This document shows positions 62,385-64,000 of a DNA stretch of 64,000 bases, in pieces (position 1 is the first letter of the stretch; each line of letters starts with the position of its first letter). This DNA comes from Lachnospiraceae bacterium XPB1003 (GTDB lineage Bacteria; Bacillota; Clostridia; Lachnospirales; Lachnospiraceae): assembly GCA_900102065.1 (NCBI GenBank), contig FMVK01000001.1:248001-312000 (forward strand). Direction: 5' to 3'. The notes below the pieces were generated by a model. It worked only from the letters and a program-made list of their open reading frames with translations. It was not told the origin of the DNA and searched no databases. The position numbers and the translations under genes are program-made.

Positions 62385-63785
62385 TCATTTACCCATGCAG
62401 AATTTGGAGAAGATTTCGTTCACGAGATCTTCTCCTGTTTCTTCTCCGATGATCATACCGAGATGACGGTATGCATCCATCAGATCTACAGTAAAGAAAT
62501 CTTCTTCCATTCCATCATCAATACTCTTTTCCACATTAAGCAAAGATTCTTTTGCAGATTTCAATTCCTGAAAATGTCTGAGATTTGTAACTATAACTTC
62601 GTCATTTAATTGATTTCCTTCGGAAACAAATTTACTATCAAGTATCTTTTCAAGTTCATCAATACCATTTCCATCTTTTAAAGATATCCTCAAAATTGGA
62701 ATATTGTGGTTATTGTTTATGAAAATGTTTATATCCTCTTCTGAAACAGCCTGATCAAGATCTGTCTTGTTAAAAAGTATAATCGTGTTTTTATCTTTTA
62801 TTATACTTATGATCCTCTGATCATTCTCATCTAATGGAACAGAAGAATCTATCACATATAAAACAAGATCTGCTTCTTCTGAAATTTCCAGAGCTTTTTC
62901 CACTCCTATCTTTTCAACAATATCTTCCGTATTTCTGATCCCGGCTGTATCTATCAGATTAAGTTGAAGTGAACCGATCCTCACAGATTCTTCTATTGCA
63001 TCTCTGGTGGTTCCGGCTATATCCGTTACAATAGCACTTTCATGTCCTGATAAAAAATTCAGTAATGAAGATTTTCCTGCATTTGGTTTTCCGAGTATTG
63101 CAGTTTTTATTCCTTCTTTCATGATCCTTCCGTTTTCATAAGAATCTATCATAGAAGAAATAATATTTAAAAAATCATTTATTTTAATTTTTAATTTTTC
63201 AGGATACCCTGTAAGATCAAAATGTTCAGGATCATCCAATGCAGATTCGATATAAGCAGATTCATAAATAATCTGTTTTCTGATATTTACAATTTTTTCT
63301 TTAAGATTTCCGGATAACTGTTTCATGGAATTATCCGCAGCATACTTATTATGTGATGAGATCAGATCCATGACAGCTTCTGCTTCTGACAGATCCATTC
63401 TCCCATTTAGAAATGCCCTCTTTGTAAATTCACCGGGTTCGGCAAGTCTTGCTCCGTTTTCAATAATGATCTGAAGAACTCTGTTTAATAAATATAATCC
63501 TCCATGACAATTTATCTCAACAGTATCTTCTCCCGTATAACTGTGAGGAGCTCTCATCACTGAAGCAAGGACTTCATCTGTCTTTCTGTTATTTTCAAAA
63601 ATATAACCATGATTTATCGTATTCGATTTCATATCGGAAATCTTTTTTCCTGATCCTGTACGAAAAATCTTATCCGCAACTTCAAAAACATCAGGACCGC
63701 TTATTCTGATAATACCAATTCCGGCCTGAGTCATACCGGTTGCGATGGCAGCTATAGTATCTGAGCTGTTAAATGATTCTGTCAT
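62385..63785 (-). CDS. mnmE: tRNA modification GTPase MnmE
   Basis: 466 residues. It has the N-terminal tetrahydrofolate-binding domain (SDTIAAIATGMTQAGIGIIRISG read in pieces), the G domain with GKPNAGKSSLLNFLSG near 230-245, DIAGTTRDAIEE and DTAGIRNTED, and the C-terminal CMGK, whose Cys is conserved in the family. With MnmG it makes the carboxymethylaminomethyl group of wobble uridines. It is the usual gene after jag. Confidence 0.97.
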   Translation of the reverse strand: MTESFNSSDTIAAIATGMTQAGIGIIRISGPDVFEVADKIFRTGSGKKISDMKSNTINHGYIFENNRKTDEVLASVMRAPHSYTGEDTVEINCHGGLYLLNRVLQIIIENGARLAEPGEFTKRAFLNGRMDLSEAEAVMDLISSHNKYAADNSMKQLSGNLKEKIVNIRKQIIYESAYIESALDDPEHFDLTGYPEKLKIKINDFLNIISSMIDSYENGRIMKEGIKTAILGKPNAGKSSLLNFLSGHESAIVTDIAGTTRDAIEESVRIGSLQLNLIDTAGIRNTEDIVEKIGVEKALEISEEADLVLYVIDSSVPLDENDQRIISIIKDKNTIILFNKTDLDQAVSEEDINIFINNNHNIPILRISLKDGNGIDELEKILDSKFVSEGNQLNDEVIVTNLRHFQELKSAKESLLNVEKSIDDGMEEDFFTVDLMDAYRHLGMIIGEETGEDLVNEIFSKFCMGK

Positions 63786-63893
63786 AATAATCCTCTATGC
63801 CGAAGCAATTATAATAAAAACTAATTTTTTCACTGATATTCTTTATCGATAATCCTTATAACACATAATACATCAGGGAGTCAAAAAAATCAT

Positions 63894-63928
63894 AAAAAAA
63901 CCGACCCTGTTTTCAGAGTCGATTTTTA
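63894..63928 (-). terminator. Terminator between the jag-like gene and mnmE
   Basis: On the minus strand CGACTCTG-AAAA-CAGGGTCG (one G-T pair) is extended by A/T pairs and followed by seven Ts. The ~110 bases between it and mnmE are AT-rich, with no gene seen. Confidence 0.8.
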
Positions 63929-63956
63929 GATCAAACGATCAGAAATATTTTAACTA

Positions 63957-64000
63957 TCAGTGAGCGTTCTTTAATGTTACAACAACTTTTCTGAAAGGCT
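63957..64000 (-). CDS. jag: 3' end of a gene, probably jag (KhpB)
   Basis: Only the last 13 codons are inside the window: PFRKVVVTLKNAH then TGA at 63957-63959. The EPxRxVVV-like ending fits the R3H domain of Jag/SpoIIIJ-associated protein, and jag is the expected neighbour of mnmE. The frame choice rests on this short match. Confidence 0.5.
   Translation of the reverse strand, partial: PFRKVVVTLKNAH

Noticed and set aside
1-64000. tRNA, rRNA, insertion-sequence transposase or prophage genes
   Set aside because: None could be recognised in any intergenic stretch or open frame by eye; a tRNAscan or ISfinder run would be decisive.

Overview
The window looks like a chromosomal segment from a Lachnospiraceae bacterium, probably of the Butyrivibrio/Pseudobutyrivibrio type. 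This is inferred from gene content and order: a murB-rapZ-whiA block with hprK and a ROK glucokinase, a class I lysyl-tRNA synthetase, an ech-type hydrogenase, a DUF6472 mini-protein, and TraX and DUF1846 proteins. The right end carries mnmE and what looks like the 3' end of jag, both transcribed leftwards. This is the usual neighbourhood of rpmH-rnpA-yidC-jag, so oriC probably lies just beyond the right edge. Most genes are on the minus strand, co-directional with a fork moving leftwards.

Layout. 1-0.9 kb: a truncated neuB-like gene and a cyclophilin. 1.2-5.7 kb: a plus-strand accessory block with the first YidC/alkaline-phosphatase-superfamily fusion, a TraX-like protein and a GNAT protein that appears 3'-truncated, followed by a ~285-bp nested palindromic element. 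6.2-12.1 kb: the hprK-glk-murB-acyltransferase-rapZ-whiA operon, with no yvcK. 12.2-18.5 kb: accessory genes between hprK and uvrC, namely a CotH-family lipoprotein, the second fusion, a translationally coupled SGNH/DltD-like protein and a HigBA toxin-antitoxin pair. 18.5-22.7 kb: uvrC and ftsH. 22.8-33.9 kb: a surface-glycan island with an O-antigen-ligase-like protein, a GT4 glycosyltransferase, two GT-C-like membrane proteins and fusions three and four. 34-38 kb: DUF1846, class I lysS and deoC. 38.3-45 kb: a MoxR/ABC cluster with Gly-Gln-rich and Pro-Met-rich low-complexity proteins. 45-49.7 kb: MgtC, DUF6472, rsmG, MATE and pepD. 49.8-59 kb: a six-subunit ech hydrogenase operon with hypC, hypD and hypE on the minus strand and hypA and hypB divergent. 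59-64 kb: PP2C phosphatase, DegV, a long T-rich gene-free region with parS sites, parA/soj, mnmE and the end of jag.

The most unusual content is the set of four ~885-905-residue proteins. Each joins a YidC/Oxa1-type insertase domain to extra membrane segments and a C-terminal alkaline-phosphatase-superfamily (LTA-synthase/sulfatase-like) domain. All four keep the YidC C1 loop and the PSGLVxYWTxNN-type signature. All four have Ser or Asn where Gram-positive YidC has its groove arginine. All four also keep an Asp/Thr/His/Asp-His set that fits a phospho-transferase active site. They sit beside glycosyltransferases, an O-antigen-ligase-like protein, an SGNH protein and a CotH protein. I infer a family of surface-polymer phospho-substituent transferases built on a repurposed insertase; I know of no description of it, but could not search.

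The hydrogenase block should give a membrane-bound, ferredoxin-linked, H2-forming and ion-pumping complex. Its catalytic subunit ends exactly where a maturation protease would normally cut, and no protease gene is nearby. hypF is not in the window.
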